Both the position numbers and the translations under genes were made by a program. This document shows, one piece after another, positions 36,391 through 49,901 of a stretch of 64,000 bases of DNA. Every line of letters begins with the position of its first letter. The first letter of the stretch is position 1. A model generated the notes under the pieces. It saw only the letters and a list, made by a program, of their open reading frames with translations. It had not been told where the DNA came from and searched no databases. Source of the stretch: Nitrospirota bacterium (lineage in GTDB: Bacteria > Nitrospirota > Leptospirillia > Leptospirillales > Leptospirillaceae); assembly GCA_023481175.1 (NCBI GenBank), contig JAMCWM010000008.1, positions 1-64,000 on the forward strand, given 5' to 3'.

Positions 36391-39300
36391 CAATACGCAC
36401 ATCGAAAATATCGAAGAAAAGGGGATCGCTCTTCATCAAAATCTGGACGGGGATCCTGCCCTGGTTCATGAAGAAGGGACGACCCCGGTTTTCCGGAGTG
36501 AAAGAAGCCGTGCGAGAGATCTAGACAGAGGCGACATCTTCCAGTCGACGGAGAGCGATGTCCTTTCTTTTTCAAAGATCAAGATCATGTTGGCCTCTCC
36601 GGAGAAGATCCGCTCCTGGTCCCATGGTGAGGTTAAGAAGCCAGAAACCATCAACTATCGCTCATTCAAGCCTGAGCGAGACGGTCTTTTTTGTGCCAAG
36701 ATATTCGGTCCGGTCAAGGACTGGGAATGCAATTGCGGCAAGTATAAGCGCATGAAGCATCGTGGAGTCATTTGCGACAAATGTGGTGTCGAAGTGATTC
36801 AGAGCAAAGTCCGACGGGAAAGAATGGGGCATATTGAGCTTGCGGCACCCGTCGCCCATATTTGGTTTCTCAAGGGGCTTCCCTCACGTATCGGAAATCT
36901 TCTTGACATGACCATCAAGGACTTGGACCAGATTCTTTATTTCGAGTCCTATGTCCTGACAGATCTGGGTACCGTCATCAAGGATATCGACGACGGAAAA
37001 AACAAAAATGCCCTCGAAACAGTAACCAAGAATGCAGAAAAGTATTTCATCTTCAATGAAGACGGAGATGTGACCGAAGTTGATCCGGAGAAGGTGTCCC
37101 TAGACTTTCTGAAAGAGCGAGATACGACTCCGGTCGTGGCCATTTCAGACAAGGACAATTCTTTTATCGAATCAAATGCCTCGAGCCAAAACGGGGCCGA
37201 AGGAGCAGGGAAAAAACGCAAAAAAGGCCAGAATGAAGATGAAGCCGAAAAAAGCATCAGATTAAAGACCCGCCAGCCGCTTCTGCTTGATCTTTACTCC
37301 CGGGAAAGTGGCGATATTGTAAGCCGGGCTGGTACGAAGGTTCAGGACATATCACTTAAAAATGGACTTATATTTGTCGTGCTGTCAGAGGAAAACATTC
37401 TCCAGATCGGAAAGCTTCTTTCTGACGCAGACAAAAAAAGGGATGATCTTCTCGCTGCCTTTCAAAAACATCGCCCAATTTCCAAGGAGGATTTTGAACG
37501 CATAAGGAGAGAATTCCCGACATCCAATCTCAAGGGGGAAATTGGGGCTGAAGCCATTCGAACCCTTCTGAAGTCCCTTGATCTTGAAAAGCTCGCAGTA
37601 GAACTACAAGGTCAGATCATGGATCCCCTTGTCAGTGCAGCCACAAAGAAAAAACACGCCAAACGCCTGAAAATCGTGGAAGCTTTCCGAAAATCGGGAA
37701 ATCTGCCCGAATGGATGGTTCTTGATGTCATCCCTGTATTGCCTCCGGATCTACGCCCGCTCGTTCCGTTGGACGGTGGACGATTTGCCACATCCGACTT
37801 AAATGATCTATATCGTCGGGTCATTAACCGAAACAACAGGTTGAAACGACTTTTGGACGTTTCGTCGCCTACTCCACAACTCATCATCCACAATGAAATA
37901 AGAATGCTTCAGGAGGCTGTGGATGCCCTGTTTGACAACGGTCGGCGGGGACGAGTCATCAGAGGAGCAAATCGGCGTCCGCTCAAGTCTCTTTCAGACA
38001 TGCTCAAGGGAAAGCAGGGACGATTCCGGCAGAACTTGCTAGGAAAGAGAGTGGACTATTCCGGAAGATCCGTGATTGTGATCGGACCAGAGCTGAAACT
38101 GAATCAGTGTGGTCTTCCCAAGAAAATGGCGCTCGAACTCTTTAAACCATTTATCTTTCAAAAACTGGAAGAGCGTGGCCTTGTCAATAATATAAAAACG
38201 GCAAAAAAACGTGTCGAAAATGAGGATCCGATTGTCTGGGATATTCTCGATGAGGTGATTCGGGAACATCCTGTTCTCCTGAACCGTGCACCCACCCTCC
38301 ACCGCTTGGGAATCCAGGCCTTTGACCCGGTTCTGGTAGAAGGAAAGGCGATTAGACTTCATCCGCTCGTGTGTGCCGCCTTCAATGCCGACTTCGATGG
38401 TGATCAGATGGCTGTCCATGTTCCATTGTCGATCGAAGCACAGTTGGAAGCACGGGTTCTGATGATGTCGGTGAACAATGTCCTTTCTCCTGCCAATGGA
38501 AAGCCGATCATGATTCCGACCCAGGACATGGTGATTGGATGCTATTATTTAAGTAAGGAAAAAGCTGGGGAAAAAGGCAACGGAATGATTTTTTCCTCTC
38601 CTGAAGAAGTCCGTGTGGCTTATGATTCCGGGAAAGTCGGCCTTCACGCAAAAATTGTCCTTCGGATGAAAAACGAATCTGGCGCCCCCGAACGGGTTGA
38701 AACGACCGTCGGACGGGTCCTCTTCTACGAAGTCGTTCCACCGCAGATTCCGTTTTCTGAGATAAATCGGGAGCTGAACAAAAAAGTTCTCACCAACCTG
38801 ATCGATTTTTGTTATCGGAATGCCGGTCGTAAGGAAACTGTCATCTTTTTGGACAACATCAAACAGATTGGTTTTCATTTCGCAACTAGGTCAGGTCTCT
38901 CCATTGCTATCGGTGACATGAGAATTCCGAAGCATAAGGCTTTGACGATCGAAAAGGCGAATGAGGAAATCCAGGAAATTGAGACTCAATATAACGAAGG
39001 TCTCATTACTTCAGGAGAAAGATACAATAAAGTCATCGACAAGTGGGCCCAGATCACGGAGCAGGTTGCCGATGAAATGATGAAAGAACTGAAGGATGAG
39101 GAATCTGCTGTCAAGGAAGGGCGGACAGATCGGGATTTCAACTCCATTTATATGATGGCTGATTCCGGCGCTAGAGGATCTGCCCAGCAGATCCGACAAT
39201 TGGGCGGGATGCGTGGTCTTATGGCCAAGCCCTCCGGAGAAATTATTGAAACGCCGATCACTGCAAATTTCAGGGAAGGGTTGAGTGTTCTTCAATACTT

Positions 39301-41107
39301 TATTTCGACCCACGGTGCCCGGAAAGGGCTCGCTGATACGGCTCTCAAGACTGCGAATTCTGGGTATCTTACCAGAAGGCTTGTCGACGTGGCCCAGGAT
39401 GTCATAATTACGGAAGAAGATTGCGGAACGATGAACGGAATCGACGTCACAGCTCTTGTTGAAGGTGGAGAAACGATCGAGCCTTTGGAAGAGCGGATCC
39501 TGGGACGTGTCTCATCCGAAGATATTTATTATCCGGGGTCTTCGTCCAAGAAGAGGGCGGGATCTCCGGAAGTGATCGTAAGGGCTGGACAAGAAATCAA
39601 TGAAGAGGAAGTCGAGAAAATAAAGGAATCAGGTATCGACATTATCAAGATCAGGTCTGTCCTGACATGTCAATCGAAAAGGGGTGTTTGTGCGGCCTGC
39701 TACGGAAGGGATCTGAGTCGAGGCAAGCGGGTTGAGCTCGGAGAGGCGATCGGCATCATCGCAGCCCAGTCGATCGGCGAACCTGGGACGCAGCTTACGA
39801 TGAGAACATTCCATATCGGGGGAACAGCCCAGGTCGGGAAGCAGTCAATTCATGAGGCAAAACGTGATGGCAGAGTCCGCTACGACAATCTGACAACCGT
39901 GAAAAACAACGAAGGTTCCAATATTGCCATGTCCAAAAATGGCAAGATCGTGATTATTGATGAGGACGGGCGAGAGAAGGAACGATATTCAGTTGTTTAC
40001 GGAGCCAAGTTGCTGGTGGAAAACAATCAGCCTGTCACAGTGGGGGCAAAGCTTGTTGAATGGGATCCATTCTCCACTCCGATCATTACTGAAGTCGAAG
40101 GAGTCTGCTCATTCAAAGACATTATCGAAAGAGTGACACTAAGAGAAGAGATTGATGAAATTTCTGGACTGAAGAGCCGAGTCATCATTGACTCCAAGCA
40201 AAACATGCGACCAAGGCTAGAGGTTCGAGAGGCCGGGACAAAAAATAGACGGGAATATCCTCTTCCAACAGGAGCACATATCCTTGTCGAGGAAAAATCA
40301 GTCGTATATCCGGGAGACGTATTGGCTAAAATTCCCAGAGAGTCGACCAAAACAAAGGATATTACGGGAGGTCTTCCGCGGGTTGCAGAGCTTTTTGAAG
40401 CAAGAAAGCCAAAGGAGCAGGCTGTTATAACTGAAATTGAGGGTACTGTCGTTTTTGGAAACAGCAAGCAGGGTAGAGGAACGAGAACGGTCAAGATTGT
40501 CAATGAATTGGGGGACGAAAAAGAGTATGTGATCCCCAAAGGCAAGCATGTGAGTGTTCATGAAAATGATTGGGTTGAGGCAGGAGAACCCTTAATGGAT
40601 GGTTCTGTCAATCCACACGATATACTGACGGTTCTTGGTCCCCAAAATCTCATGTCCTATCTGGTGAATGAGGTTCAGGAAGTGTATCGTCTGCAAGGCG
40701 TCGGGATAAATGACAAGCACATTGAGGTCATTGTCAGGCAAATGCTTCGCAAGATAAGAATTGATGATCCGGGAGATTCCTCATTCATGCTGGGGAGTCA
40801 GGTAGATCGAAGCAATTTTGAAGAAGAAAATGAAAAATTGATCCAGGAGGGGAAGAAGCCTGCTAGTGGAAGCCCTCTCCTCCTTGGCATAACAAAGGCG
40901 GCCTTGTCTACGGAAAGCTTTATTTCGGCTGCATCGTTCCAGGAAACAACCCGAGTCCTGACGGAAGCCGCGATAAATGGAAAAACAGACGATCTTCAAG
41001 GATTAAAGGAAAATGTCATTGTGGGACGCCTCATTCCAGCCGGAACAGGATTCCCGAAATTCCGGAAAACATATATTCCACTGGAAGGGGAAGAATCTGG
41101 TTCTTGA
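36383..41107 (+). CDS. rpoC: RNA polymerase beta-prime subunit with N-terminal extension and clamp insertion
   Basis: 1574 residues. About 44 extra residues precede the usual start region ([29 protein letters not shown]). The first zinc site [23 protein letters not shown], the active-site loop [12 protein letters not shown] with its three Mg-binding Asp, the trigger-loop region ending [17 protein letters not shown], and the second zinc cluster near [16 protein letters not shown] are all present. Roughly 150 extra residues lie between about 200 and 360. They include an acidic/basic low-complexity stretch ([15 protein letters not shown]). This is the clamp position where Thermus beta-prime carries its own non-conserved domain. 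ATG 36383 lies inside the rpoB end, implying coupling. Confidence 0.97.
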   Translation: MTDNTHIENIEEKGIALHQNLDGDPALVHEEGTTPVFRSERSRARDLDRGDIFQSTESDVLSFSKIKIMLASPEKIRSWSHGEVKKPETINYRSFKPERDGLFCAKIFGPVKDWECNCGKYKRMKHRGVICDKCGVEVIQSKVRRERMGHIELAAPVAHIWFLKGLPSRIGNLLDMTIKDLDQILYFESYVLTDLGTVIKDIDDGKNKNALETVTKNAEKYFIFNEDGDVTEVDPEKVSLDFLKERDTTPVVAISDKDNSFIESNASSQNGAEGAGKKRKKGQNEDEAEKSIRLKTRQPLLLDLYSRESGDIVSRAGTKVQDISLKNGLIFVVLSEENILQIGKLLSDADKKRDDLLAAFQKHRPISKEDFERIRREFPTSNLKGEIGAEAIRTLLKSLDLEKLAVELQGQIMDPLVSAATKKKHAKRLKIVEAFRKSGNLPEWMVLDVIPVLPPDLRPLVPLDGGRFATSDLNDLYRRVINRNNRLKRLLDVSSPTPQLIIHNEIRMLQEAVDALFDNGRRGRVIRGANRRPLKSLSDMLKGKQGRFRQNLLGKRVDYSGRSVIVIGPELKLNQCGLPKKMALELFKPFIFQKLEERGLVNNIKTAKKRVENEDPIVWDILDEVIREHPVLLNRAPTLHRLGIQAFDPVLVEGKAIRLHPLVCAAFNADFDGDQMAVHVPLSIEAQLEARVLMMSVNNVLSPANGKPIMIPTQDMVIGCYYLSKEKAGEKGNGMIFSSPEEVRVAYDSGKVGLHAKIVLRMKNESGAPERVETTVGRVLFYEVVPPQIPFSEINRELNKKVLTNLIDFCYRNAGRKETVIFLDNIKQIGFHFATRSGLSIAIGDMRIPKHKALTIEKANEEIQEIETQYNEGLITSGERYNKVIDKWAQITEQVADEMMKELKDEESAVKEGRTDRDFNSIYMMADSGARGSAQQIRQLGGMRGLMAKPSGEIIETPITANFREGLSVLQYFISTHGARKGLADTALKTANSGYLTRRLVDVAQDVIITEEDCGTMNGIDVTALVEGGETIEPLEERILGRVSSEDIYYPGSSSKKRAGSPEVIVRAGQEINEEEVEKIKESGIDIIKIRSVLTCQSKRGVCAACYGRDLSRGKRVELGEAIGIIAAQSIGEPGTQLTMRTFHIGGTAQVGKQSIHEAKRDGRVRYDNLTTVKNNEGSNIAMSKNGKIVIIDEDGREKERYSVVYGAKLLVENNQPVTVGAKLVEWDPFSTPIITEVEGVCSFKDIIERVTLREEIDEISGLKSRVIIDSKQNMRPRLEVREAGTKNRREYPLPTGAHILVEEKSVVYPGDVLAKIPRESTKTKDITGGLPRVAELFEARKPKEQAVITEIEGTVVFGNSKQGRGTRTVKIVNELGDEKEYVIPKGKHVSVHENDWVEAGEPLMDGSVNPHDILTVLGPQNLMSYLVNEVQEVYRLQGVGINDKHIEVIVRQMLRKIRIDDPGDSSFMLGSQVDRSNFEEENEKLIQEGKKPASGSPLLLGITKAALSTESFISAASFQETTRVLTEAAINGKTDDLQGLKENVIVGRLIPAGTGFPKFRKTYIPLEGEESGS

Positions 41108-41132
41108 CTTATGACGAGTTCATCAATAGAAT
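41104..41132 (+). promoter_or_regulatory. Putative str-operon promoter overlapping the rpoC stop codon
   Basis: TTGACT (41104-41109), a 17-base spacer and TAGAAT (41127-41132). The -35 hexamer contains the rpoC TGA stop. The predicted start is near 41139, about 45 bases before rpsL. Confidence 0.6.
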
Positions 41133-41183
41133 GGCAAGGTTCGCTTCGTGCGAAAAGGGAAATGAAAAAGGAGGGAGCAATAC

Positions 41184-41558
41184 GTGCCAACGATTAATCA
41201 GCTTGTTCGGGCTGGTCGAAAAAAGTTGCAGGAAAAAAGCAAAAGTCCGGCATTGACACGCTGTCCGCAGAGAAGGGGTGTTTGCGTCCGGGTTTATACG
41301 ACCACTCCGAAAAAACCAAACTCGGCTTTAAGGAAAGTTGCCCGTGTCAGGATGACAAACGGGTTTGAAATTACGGCCTATGTCCCGGGAATCGGGCACA
41401 ACCTTCAAGAGCATTCCATTGTTCTGGTCCGCGGAGGCCGTGTTAAAGACCTTCCGGGCGTAAGGTACCATATCGTCCGTGGTGCCCTGGATGCTGCCGG
41501 GGTTGCCAATCGGAAGCAAAGCCGTTCGAAGTACGGGTCAAAAAAGGCCAAGGCCTAA
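41184..41558 (+). CDS. rpsL: Ribosomal protein uS12
   Basis: 124 residues from GTG 41184 after AAAAAGGAGGGAG. The decoding-centre loop [17 protein letters not shown] and [17 protein letters not shown] carry the lysines whose mutation gives streptomycin resistance; both are wild type here. First gene of rpsL-rpsG-fusA-tuf. Confidence 0.97.
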   Translation: MPTINQLVRAGRKKLQEKSKSPALTRCPQRRGVCVRVYTTTPKKPNSALRKVARVRMTNGFEITAYVPGIGHNLQEHSIVLVRGGRVKDLPGVRYHIVRGALDAAGVANRKQSRSKYGSKKAKA

Positions 41559-41596
41559 AGTATTCGTGTTGATTCAAATAACCTGGAGTAAATGCG

Positions 41597-42070
41597 ATGC
41601 CGCGTAGATCGAATCAAGTCGACCGTCGAGAAGTTCTTCCCGATGCCAAATTCAATAGCCGCCTGGTCTCAAAGATGATCAACACTTTGATGAAGCAAGG
41701 AAAGAAAACGACGGCCGAAAACGTGTTTTATTCTTCTATGGAAATCATTACTGCCAAGATGGGACCCGACCCGCTCAAGGTATTCAAATTGGCTGTGGAT
41801 AATGTAAAGCCCGTTCTCGAAGTAAAATCAAGACGTGTCGGGGGGGCGTCATACCAGGTCCCCGTTGAAGTCAGGCCAAATCGGAGAATTTCCTTGGCAT
41901 TGAGATGGATGGTCTCCGGAGCAAAATCGCGTTCCGGCCATTCCATGGAAGAAAAGCTTGCTGCTGAAATTATTGATGCCTCAAACAATGTTGGTTCTTC
42001 CGTTAAAAAACGCGAGGATACCCATAGAATGGCTGAGGCAAATAAGGCATTTGCTCATTATAAGTGGTAG
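41597..42070 (+). CDS. rpsG: Ribosomal protein uS7
   Basis: 157 residues, normal length, with [24 protein letters not shown] at the start and [16 protein letters not shown] in the middle. It is a primary 16S rRNA-binding protein of the small-subunit head and often the translational repressor of the str operon. CTGGAG precedes the ATG. It is followed by fusA after 9 bases. Confidence 0.97.
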   Translation: MPRRSNQVDRREVLPDAKFNSRLVSKMINTLMKQGKKTTAENVFYSSMEIITAKMGPDPLKVFKLAVDNVKPVLEVKSRRVGGASYQVPVEVRPNRRISLALRWMVSGAKSRSGHSMEEKLAAEIIDASNNVGSSVKKREDTHRMAEANKAFAHYKW

Positions 42071-42079
42071 GAGGAATCG

Positions 42080-44155
42080 GTGAGTCGGCAGTATACCCTT
42101 GATCGAACCCGCAATATCGGCATCATGGCCCACATCGATGCGGGTAAAACCACCACAACGGAACGCATCCTGTTTTATACCGGTGTCGTTCACCGCATGG
42201 GTGAGGTTCACGAAGGTAACACCGTCATGGACTGGATGGATCAGGAGCGGGAGAGGGGTATCACGATCACCTCAGCAGCCATCACGACAACATGGAAAGA
42301 TCATCGAGTAAATATTATTGATACTCCAGGCCATGTGGACTTTACGATCGAGGTTGAGCGCTCCCTTCGTGTATTGGATGGGGCCATCGCCTTATTTGAT
42401 TCCGTCCAGGGAGTGGAGCCTCAATCGGAAACCGTCTGGAGACAGGCTGATAAGTATCGTGTGCCGCGTATTGCATTCATGAACAAGATGGATCGTGTCG
42501 GGGCAGACTTTTATGCCTCGGTTGGCACAATGGTCGATCGTCTGAAGGCCAATCCGATCCCGGTCCAAATTCCAATCGGGGCGGAAGACCAGTTCTCTGG
42601 TGTCGTCGATCTGGTTTCCATGAAGGCAATCGCATACAACGATCCGACCGGCTTGCGCTATGAAATTGTTGATATTCCCGAGGATATGCGAGAAATTGCC
42701 AATAAATACAGGGATATGCTGCTCGAGTCTATCTCTATTCATGATGATGGTATTACAGAAAAAATCCTTTCGGAAGAGCCGGTAACACAGGAAGAAATTG
42801 TCGCTGCACTGCGAAAAATTACCATCGAGATGAAGGGAACACCTGTTTTGTGCGGGTCTGCCTTCAAAAACAAGGGCGTTCAGCAGCTCCTTGATGCAGT
42901 GATTAGTTATCTCCCTAGCCCTCTGGATGTTCCGGATGTTGTCGGGATTAATCCTGGTACTAAGGAAGAATTAATTCGCAAATGCAGTGATGACGAACCC
43001 TTCTCTGCGTTGGCCTTTAAAATTATGACTGACCCCTTTGTTGGCCAATTGACGTTTTTCCGTGTCTATTCCGGAAAGGTTGAAGCCGGTTCTTATGTTT
43101 ACAACTCGACGCGCCAAAACAGAGAACGGATTGGGCGTATCTTGAGAATGCATGCAGACAAGCGGGAAGACATCAAGGAAGTGTATGCCGGCGATATAGC
43201 AGCAGCTGTCGGACTAAAAAATACCCTGACTGGCGATACTCTTTCCGATGAGAACAAGCCTGTTGTTCTTGAGGTTATAGAATTTCCCGACCCGGTGATA
43301 TCGGTGGCCATTGAACCGAAAACAAAGGGTGATCAGGAAAAGCTTGGCCTCTCCTTGGGACGGCTATCCCAAGAAGATCCATCACTGCGAGTGTCCAGTG
43401 ATGAAGAGACTGGCCAGACCATCATTTCTGGAATGGGTGAGCTTCACCTGGAAATTATTGTTGACCGCTTAAAGCGTGAATTCAAGGTCGACGCCAATGT
43501 TGGGAAACCCCAGGTTGCATACAGGGAAACGATTACTCAAAAGGTGGAAATCGAAGGAAAATATATTCGGCAAACCGGTGGTCGTGGTCAATACGGTCAC
43601 GTTGTATTTGAACTCGAACCACTGGAGCGCGGCGCGGGATTTATATTCGAAAATAAAATTGTGGGGGGGGTTGTTCCCAAGGAGTATATTCCTGCAATTG
43701 AAAAAGGGGTTATTGAAGCTATGGCTGGAGGGGTTCTTGCAGGCTTTCCTCTTGTCGACATGAAAGTGGCTCTGACTTTCGGTTCTTACCATGATGTTGA
43801 CTCTTCTGAAATGGCATTCAAAATTGCTGCGTCAATGGCCTTGAAAGACGGTGTTAAAAAAGCCTCAGGCGTTATTCTCGAGCCTATCATGAATGTTGAA
43901 GTCGTCGTCCCGGAAGAATATCTCGGAGATACGATGGGTGATCTCAGTAGCCGGCGTGGGAAAATTATAGGGATGAATGCGCGGGGAGGTGCCCAGGTGA
44001 TTGACGCCCATGTGCCGCTTTCCTCTATGTTTGGGTATGCCACTGATCTACGCTCTATGACTCAAGGTCGCGGTATCTTCACTATGCTGCTGGCTTACTA
44101 TGAGCCGGCTCCCAAAAATGTCGCTGACGAAATCATCGAAAAATCGAAAGCCTGA
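42080..44155 (+). CDS. fusA: Elongation factor G
   Basis: A 691-residue translational GTPase from GTG 42080 (GGAGGAA upstream). G motifs are AHIDAGKTT near the start, [13 protein letters not shown] and NKMDR. The domain II-V blocks are visible, including [18 protein letters not shown] and the domain IV tip GRGQYGHV. It moves tRNA and mRNA after peptide transfer. The length matches bacterial EF-G1, and its position between rpsG and tuf argues for the canonical factor rather than a paralogue. Confidence 0.97.
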   Translation: MSRQYTLDRTRNIGIMAHIDAGKTTTTERILFYTGVVHRMGEVHEGNTVMDWMDQERERGITITSAAITTTWKDHRVNIIDTPGHVDFTIEVERSLRVLDGAIALFDSVQGVEPQSETVWRQADKYRVPRIAFMNKMDRVGADFYASVGTMVDRLKANPIPVQIPIGAEDQFSGVVDLVSMKAIAYNDPTGLRYEIVDIPEDMREIANKYRDMLLESISIHDDGITEKILSEEPVTQEEIVAALRKITIEMKGTPVLCGSAFKNKGVQQLLDAVISYLPSPLDVPDVVGINPGTKEELIRKCSDDEPFSALAFKIMTDPFVGQLTFFRVYSGKVEAGSYVYNSTRQNRERIGRILRMHADKREDIKEVYAGDIAAAVGLKNTLTGDTLSDENKPVVLEVIEFPDPVISVAIEPKTKGDQEKLGLSLGRLSQEDPSLRVSSDEETGQTIISGMGELHLEIIVDRLKREFKVDANVGKPQVAYRETITQKVEIEGKYIRQTGGRGQYGHVVFELEPLERGAGFIFENKIVGGVVPKEYIPAIEKGVIEAMAGGVLAGFPLVDMKVALTFGSYHDVDSSEMAFKIAASMALKDGVKKASGVILEPIMNVEVVVPEEYLGDTMGDLSSRRGKIIGMNARGGAQVIDAHVPLSSMFGYATDLRSMTQGRGIFTMLLAYYEPAPKNVADEIIEKSKA

Positions 44156-44190
44156 ACTTCGTTCGAGTTTAAAAATTTAGGAGATTCAAG

Positions 44191-45390
<1,200 letters not shown>

Positions 45391-45408
45391 AAAATAGGAA
45401 ATCATCCA

Positions 45409-45714
45409 ATGGATCAGAAAATTAGAATTCGTCTTAAAGGATTTGATTTTAGAACCCTTGACCAGTCCCTTGTGGATATAGTTTCGACAGCGAAAAGGAC
45501 AGGGGCGACAATCAAAGGGCCCATTCCCCTTCCGACAAGAATTGAAAAATTTACTGTGCTTAGATCTCCACATGCGGATAAAAAATCGCGGGAACAGTTT
45601 GAAAGAAGAACCCATAAAAGGCTCCTCGATATATTGGACCCAACACCTGAAACAATTGACGCTTTGATGAAACTTGAGCTTCCCGCCGGCGTTGATGTTG
45701 AAATTAAGTTGTAG
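45409..45714 (+). CDS. rpsJ: Ribosomal protein uS10
   Basis: 101 residues. [17 protein letters not shown] and [41 protein letters not shown] are hallmark S10 segments. It is part of the 30S head and also the NusE partner of NusB in antitermination. First gene of the S10 set, 18 bases after tuf with no visible terminator between. Confidence 0.97.
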   Translation: MDQKIRIRLKGFDFRTLDQSLVDIVSTAKRTGATIKGPIPLPTRIEKFTVLRSPHADKKSREQFERRTHKRLLDILDPTPETIDALMKLELPAGVDVEIKL

Positions 45715-45723
45715 GAGATCGAA

Positions 45724-46338
45724 GTGAACTCTTTGATTGGTGAAAAAATTGGAATGACGCAGGTCTACCTTCCAAACGGGAAGGCGGTACCCGTCACTGT
45801 TGTAAAAGTTGGTCCTTGCGAAGTTATTCAGGTAAAAACTCCTGAAAAGGATGGCTACCAATCCATTCAATTGGGGTATGGAGTGGTAAAGCCAAACTCT
45901 GTCACCAAACCTATGCGTTCTCATTTCCAAAAATACTCGAAGAATATTTATAGAACAGTTCGCGAAATCAGAACTTCTGATGCCCAATACACATCGGGAA
46001 CGATTATTGGTGCTGACTTCTTTAAGGTTGGAGACCATTTAAGTGTTACCGGTGTGAGCAAGGGAAAGGGTTTTGCCGGTGTCATGAAAAGGCATCACTT
46101 TAGGGGTGGGGATGCCACTCATGGGTCCATGTTTCATCGTGAACCTGGATCTATTGGATCTTCCGCCTATCCCTCTCGTGTTCTTAAAAACAAAAAACTC
46201 CCAGGACATATGGGTCACAAACAAATCACTGTAAAAAATCTTGAAGTTGTGGAAGTTAAGGCAGAAGCCAATTTGATTCTGCTTAAGGGTGCTGTTCCTG
46301 GCCATAGAGGTTCCATCCTACTTTTCAAGAGAGATTAA
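45724..46338 (+). CDS. rplC: Ribosomal protein uL3
   Basis: 204 residues from GTG 45724, with GTAGGAGATC upstream. The start [24 protein letters not shown], the central [21 protein letters not shown] loop that reaches the peptidyl-transferase centre, and [16 protein letters not shown] are typical. It is an early assembly protein of the 50S subunit. Confidence 0.97.
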   Translation: MNSLIGEKIGMTQVYLPNGKAVPVTVVKVGPCEVIQVKTPEKDGYQSIQLGYGVVKPNSVTKPMRSHFQKYSKNIYRTVREIRTSDAQYTSGTIIGADFFKVGDHLSVTGVSKGKGFAGVMKRHHFRGGDATHGSMFHREPGSIGSSAYPSRVLKNKKLPGHMGHKQITVKNLEVVEVKAEANLILLKGAVPGHRGSILLFKRD

Positions 46339-46354
46339 TCGGCAAAGGATGACA

Positions 46355-46993
46355 ATGGAAATTCCTGTGTATGACCTAAACGGGTCAGTAAACGCAAAAA
46401 TCAACTTTGAGTCTGAAGTTTCCAATGAAACCTTCAACTCAGGTCTTGTCCATGAAATTACAACAATGCAATTGGCCGGTCTCCGATCTGGCAATGCCTC
46501 TACAAAAACGAGAGGAGAAGTATCAGGAGGAGGGAAAAAACCCTACCGGCAAAAAGGCACAGGCAGAGCCCGACAGGGATCCACCAGAGCTCCCCAATGG
46601 AGAGGTGGCGCGATTATTTTTGGTCCAAGGCCGAGAAATTACTCTTATAGGGAGCCAAGCAAAAAAGTTTTATCGGCTCTTAGAGAGGCTTTATTGGTTC
46701 GAGTATCTGAGGGACAATTAAGCATCGTCCCAACTATTGAGCCAGACACACACAAGACAAAAGATTTTGTCTCCTTTTTGTTACGGTTTAAGGTCGAACC
46801 CGGTTACAGGAATATCCTTCTTGTATCCGAAACTTTTTCCTATGAGGCGATATTAGGTGCGCGCAACGTTCCTGGGATTTCAATGCTGTCACCTCAACAG
46901 GTCACGCCTCTCGATGTCGTTCTCTCTGATACCGTCCTTGTAACATCAGATTCTACACAATGGATTGAACAATTTCTGAAAGGATCAGTATAA
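46355..46993 (+). CDS. rplD: Ribosomal protein uL4
   Basis: 212 residues. The exit-tunnel extension TRGEVSGGGKKPYRQKGTGRARQGSTRAPQWRGG is diagnostic. ATG 46355 is chosen because AAAGGA ends 5 bases before it; the in-frame ATG 46349 would overlap that site. In E. coli L4 represses the S10 operon; no matching leader was identified here. It ends directly at the rplW start. Confidence 0.95.
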   Translation: MEIPVYDLNGSVNAKINFESEVSNETFNSGLVHEITTMQLAGLRSGNASTKTRGEVSGGGKKPYRQKGTGRARQGSTRAPQWRGGAIIFGPRPRNYSYREPSKKVLSALREALLVRVSEGQLSIVPTIEPDTHKTKDFVSFLLRFKVEPGYRNILLVSETFSYEAILGARNVPGISMLSPQQVTPLDVVLSDTVLVTSDSTQWIEQFLKGSV

Positions 46994-47281
46994 ATGGATA
47001 TTTCAGATATTCTGATCAGACCAATTCTCTCGGAAAAATCAGACCGTGTCCGAGAAAAAAACTCGGTCTTTCTTTTTCATGTTTATAAAAAAGCTAACAA
47101 GATTCAAATTCAGAATGCTGTTGAAAAAATATTCAATGTTAAAGTTGAATCAGTCAAAACCGTTGTTCGCAAGGGCAAGAAAAAGCGGATCGGATTGGTA
47201 AAAGGATCGTATCCGGACCGAAAAAGGGCCTACATAACCCTTAAGGAAGGTTTCAAGTTAGATATTTTTGAGGGAGCATAA
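46994..47281 (+). CDS. rplW: Ribosomal protein uL23
   Basis: 95 residues, beginning at the base after the rplD stop. [26 protein letters not shown] and the basic loop [26 protein letters not shown] are family features. It sits at the polypeptide exit, where it docks trigger factor and the signal recognition particle. Confidence 0.96.
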   Translation: MDISDILIRPILSEKSDRVREKNSVFLFHVYKKANKIQIQNAVEKIFNVKVESVKTVVRKGKKKRIGLVKGSYPDRKRAYITLKEGFKLDIFEGA

Positions 47282-47283
47282 GA

Positions 47284-48105
47284 ATGGGAATCAAGTCATA
47301 CAATCCGGTACCACAATCAAGCCGGTATAAAACTGGCTACACCTTTGAAGAAATTACAACGGAAAAACCTTATAAGCCTTTGACAAGTCCGAAGACATCT
47401 TCAGGGGGCCGAAACAATGTCGGGAAATTAACCTCCAGACATCGTGGCGGAGGACATAAAAGAGCCTATCGTCTTATCGATTTCAAAAGAAACAAAGACG
47501 GGATCCCTGCCCGAGTTGAATCTATTGAATATGATCCAAACAGATCATCTCGAATCGCTTTAATCTGTTATGCCGATGGGCACCGTTCTTATATACTTGC
47601 CCCCTTAGGTCTGAATGTAAACGATAGTGTAATTTCAGGAACTGGGGCAGATATTAAACCCGGAAATGTTTTGGAACTAGGCCAGATCCCTCTAGGAACA
47701 TTGGTTCACAATATTGAATTTAAAATCGGAGCGGGCGGAAAAATCGCTCGATCAGCTGGGGCTTATGCACAGATATTGGGAAGAGAAGGCGATTGGGTTA
47801 TAATAAAACTTTCGTCTGGTGAAACTCGTAAAATTCATGGCCGATGCAGAGCTTCAATCGGACAGGTTGGTAATATTGAGCATGAAAATATTTCGATCGG
47901 AAAGGCTGGTCGTTCAAGATGGATGGGAAAAAGACCACATGTTCGTGGTGTGGCAATGAATCCTGTTGACCATCCTCTAGGCGGAGGAGAAGGTAAATCC
48001 TCCGGTGGGCGTCACCCCTGTTCTCCATGGGGACAGCCATCCAAAGGATTCAAGACCCGCCACAATCCTAAGACTGATAATTTAATCATCCGCCGACGTA
48101 AATAA
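47284..48105 (+). CDS. rplB: Ribosomal protein uL2
   Basis: 273 residues, normal length. The segments [28 protein letters not shown] and [25 protein letters not shown] contain the conserved His of the peptidyl-transferase region. L2 is needed for subunit joining and peptide-bond formation. It starts 2 bases after rplW. Confidence 0.98.
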   Translation: MGIKSYNPVPQSSRYKTGYTFEEITTEKPYKPLTSPKTSSGGRNNVGKLTSRHRGGGHKRAYRLIDFKRNKDGIPARVESIEYDPNRSSRIALICYADGHRSYILAPLGLNVNDSVISGTGADIKPGNVLELGQIPLGTLVHNIEFKIGAGGKIARSAGAYAQILGREGDWVIIKLSSGETRKIHGRCRASIGQVGNIEHENISIGKAGRSRWMGKRPHVRGVAMNPVDHPLGGGEGKSSGGRHPCSPWGQPSKGFKTRHNPKTDNLIIRRRK

Positions 48106-48116
48106 AAGGGATTGAG

Positions 48117-48401
48117 ATGCCAAGATCAATTAAAAAAGGCCCATTTATTGATTCCTCACTTTTAGAAAAAGTTGAGAAATCAATTTCATCTGGTGAAAAA
48201 AAAATGATCAAGACCTGGTCGAGAAGGTCAATGATTATTCCAGAAATGATCGGCTTTACCTTTTCCGTTCACAACGGGAAAAAATTTATTCCCGTTTATG
48301 TCACTGAAAACATGGTCGGTCATAAACTGGGAGAGTTTTCTCCTACGCGACTTTTTAAGTCTCATGGTGGATCTAAAGTCGAGAAGTCATCAAAACGGTA
48401 G
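48117..48401 (+). CDS. rpsS: Ribosomal protein uS19
   Basis: 94 residues. [20 protein letters not shown] and [47 protein letters not shown] are almost universal S19 sequence. It lies in the 30S head and contacts the 50S subunit. It follows rplB by 11 bases. Confidence 0.97.
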   Translation: MPRSIKKGPFIDSSLLEKVEKSISSGEKKMIKTWSRRSMIIPEMIGFTFSVHNGKKFIPVYVTENMVGHKLGEFSPTRLFKSHGGSKVEKSSKR

Positions 48402-48427
48402 AATTTTAATGAATTGAAAGGTCTCTT

Positions 48428-48772
48428 ATGTCGTCTCCAGGTGAATCGATTGCAAAAAACAGGTTTATGAAAGTTTCTCCGCGTAAAGTCAGATTTGTTA
48501 TCGACGCAATTAGGGGGATGGATGTCACAAAAGCCCAATCCTATCTGACCTTTACTCGAAGGGGACCAGCTCCGATTATCCTAAAGACACTCAATTCCGC
48601 AGTTAGCAATGCAAAGCAAAAGTTTTTGGGGGAGTCTGAAGATCTAAAAATTGCAAAAATTTTTGTTGATCAGGGTCCAGTAATGAAGAGAATTCAGCCT
48701 CGAGCCATGGGGCGCGCATATTCGATTAAAAAGCGCACATCGCATCTCACCATTGTTCTTACGCGTAAATAA
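48428..48772 (+). CDS. rplV: Ribosomal protein uL22
   Basis: 114 residues. FMKVSPRKVRFVIDAIRGMDVTKA at the start and the C-terminal beta-hairpin PRAMGRAYSIKKRTSHLTIVL, which lines the exit tunnel near the macrolide site, identify L22. ATG 48428 follows GAAAGGT. Confidence 0.97.
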   Translation: MSSPGESIAKNRFMKVSPRKVRFVIDAIRGMDVTKAQSYLTFTRRGPAPIILKTLNSAVSNAKQKFLGESEDLKIAKIFVDQGPVMKRIQPRAMGRAYSIKKRTSHLTIVLTRK

Positions 48773-48795
48773 CGCCGTAATCATACAGGGGTCAT

Positions 48796-49482
48796 ATGGG
48801 ACAGAAAGTACATCCAATCGGGTTTCGTCTTGGCTATATCAAAACATGGAATTCTCGTTGGTATGCCAAAAAATCTTATGTTGAATGGCTCCACGAAGAT
48901 ATACAAATCCGGAAGTATATCAAGAAAAAATTATACCAGGCCGGAATTTCACGTATTGATATAGAACGGACTGGAAAGGACAATATAACTCGTGTCCTTA
49001 TTCATTCCGCGAAACCTGGACTCATTATAGGAAAAAAAGGGTCAGAAATTGAAAAACTGAAACAGGATCTTTCTAAAAGCATAAAGTCCGATCTCTCAAT
49101 TTCCATTAAGGAAGTTAAAAAACCAGAAGTCGATGCTCAACTCGTCGCTGAATCCATCGCCTCTCAGCTTGAAAAAAGAATTTCCTTTAGAAGGGCGATG
49201 AAAAAAAGTGTTGCATCCGCTTTGAGATTCGGAGCTCTCGGAATCAAAATATGCTGCGCCGGGCGCTTGGGTGGAGCTGAGATTGCCAGAACCGAATGGT
49301 ATCGTGAGGGAAGAGTTCCTCTTCAGACCATTAGGGCAGATATCGATTTCGGCTTGGCTGAATCCTACACAACCTTTGGAAAAATTGGGATCAAGGTATG
49401 GGTTTATATGGGGGATCATCTTCCATCTGAAACTGACACGACCTCTGAGAAATTGGCTGAAAAGAACAGAAAGGTGAAGTAG
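48796..49482 (+). CDS. rpsC: Ribosomal protein uS3
   Basis: 228 residues. [23 protein letters not shown], the KH-domain loop [18 protein letters not shown] and the C-terminal block [34 protein letters not shown] are diagnostic. S3 lines the mRNA entry channel and has helicase activity with S4 and S5. It starts 23 bases after rplV. Confidence 0.97.
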   Translation: MGQKVHPIGFRLGYIKTWNSRWYAKKSYVEWLHEDIQIRKYIKKKLYQAGISRIDIERTGKDNITRVLIHSAKPGLIIGKKGSEIEKLKQDLSKSIKSDLSISIKEVKKPEVDAQLVAESIASQLEKRISFRRAMKKSVASALRFGALGIKICCAGRLGGAEIARTEWYREGRVPLQTIRADIDFGLAESYTTFGKIGIKVWVYMGDHLPSETDTTSEKLAEKNRKVK

Positions 49483-49484
49483 TC

Positions 49485-49901
49485 ATGTTAAGCCCAAAAA
49501 AAGTTAAACATCGAAAAATGATGAAAGGCAACCTAAAGGGTAAAGCCTATAGGGGATCTGAGTTGGCATTCGGCGACTTCGGTCTCAAGGCTACAGAACC
49601 GCATTGGCTAACATCAAGACAGATTGAAGCCGGTCGAATTGCTATTACTCGTTTTGTTAAGCGTGGTGGTAAAGTCTGGATAAGAGTTTTTCCTGATAAA
49701 CCAATTACAAGAAAACCAGCGGAAACACGTATGGGATCTGGTAAGGGTAATCCTGAATTTTGGGTAGCGGTGATAAAACCTGGAAGAATTATTTACGAAA
49801 TGGAAGGTGTTTCCTCTGATGTTGCAGAAGAAGCACTGCGTCTCGCCGCCTATAAAATGCCTTTTGCTACAAAAATTGTTAGACGGGAGGATCACGAATG
49901 A
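49485..49901 (+). CDS. rplP: Ribosomal protein uL16
   Basis: 138 residues. [36 protein letters not shown] and [34 protein letters not shown] are typical. L16 shapes the A-site for tRNA on the 50S subunit. It starts 2 bases after rpsC, and its stop overlaps the rpmC start (ATGA). Confidence 0.97.
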   Translation: MLSPKKVKHRKMMKGNLKGKAYRGSELAFGDFGLKATEPHWLTSRQIEAGRIAITRFVKRGGKVWIRVFPDKPITRKPAETRMGSGKGNPEFWVAVIKPGRIIYEMEGVSSDVAEEALRLAAYKMPFATKIVRREDHE

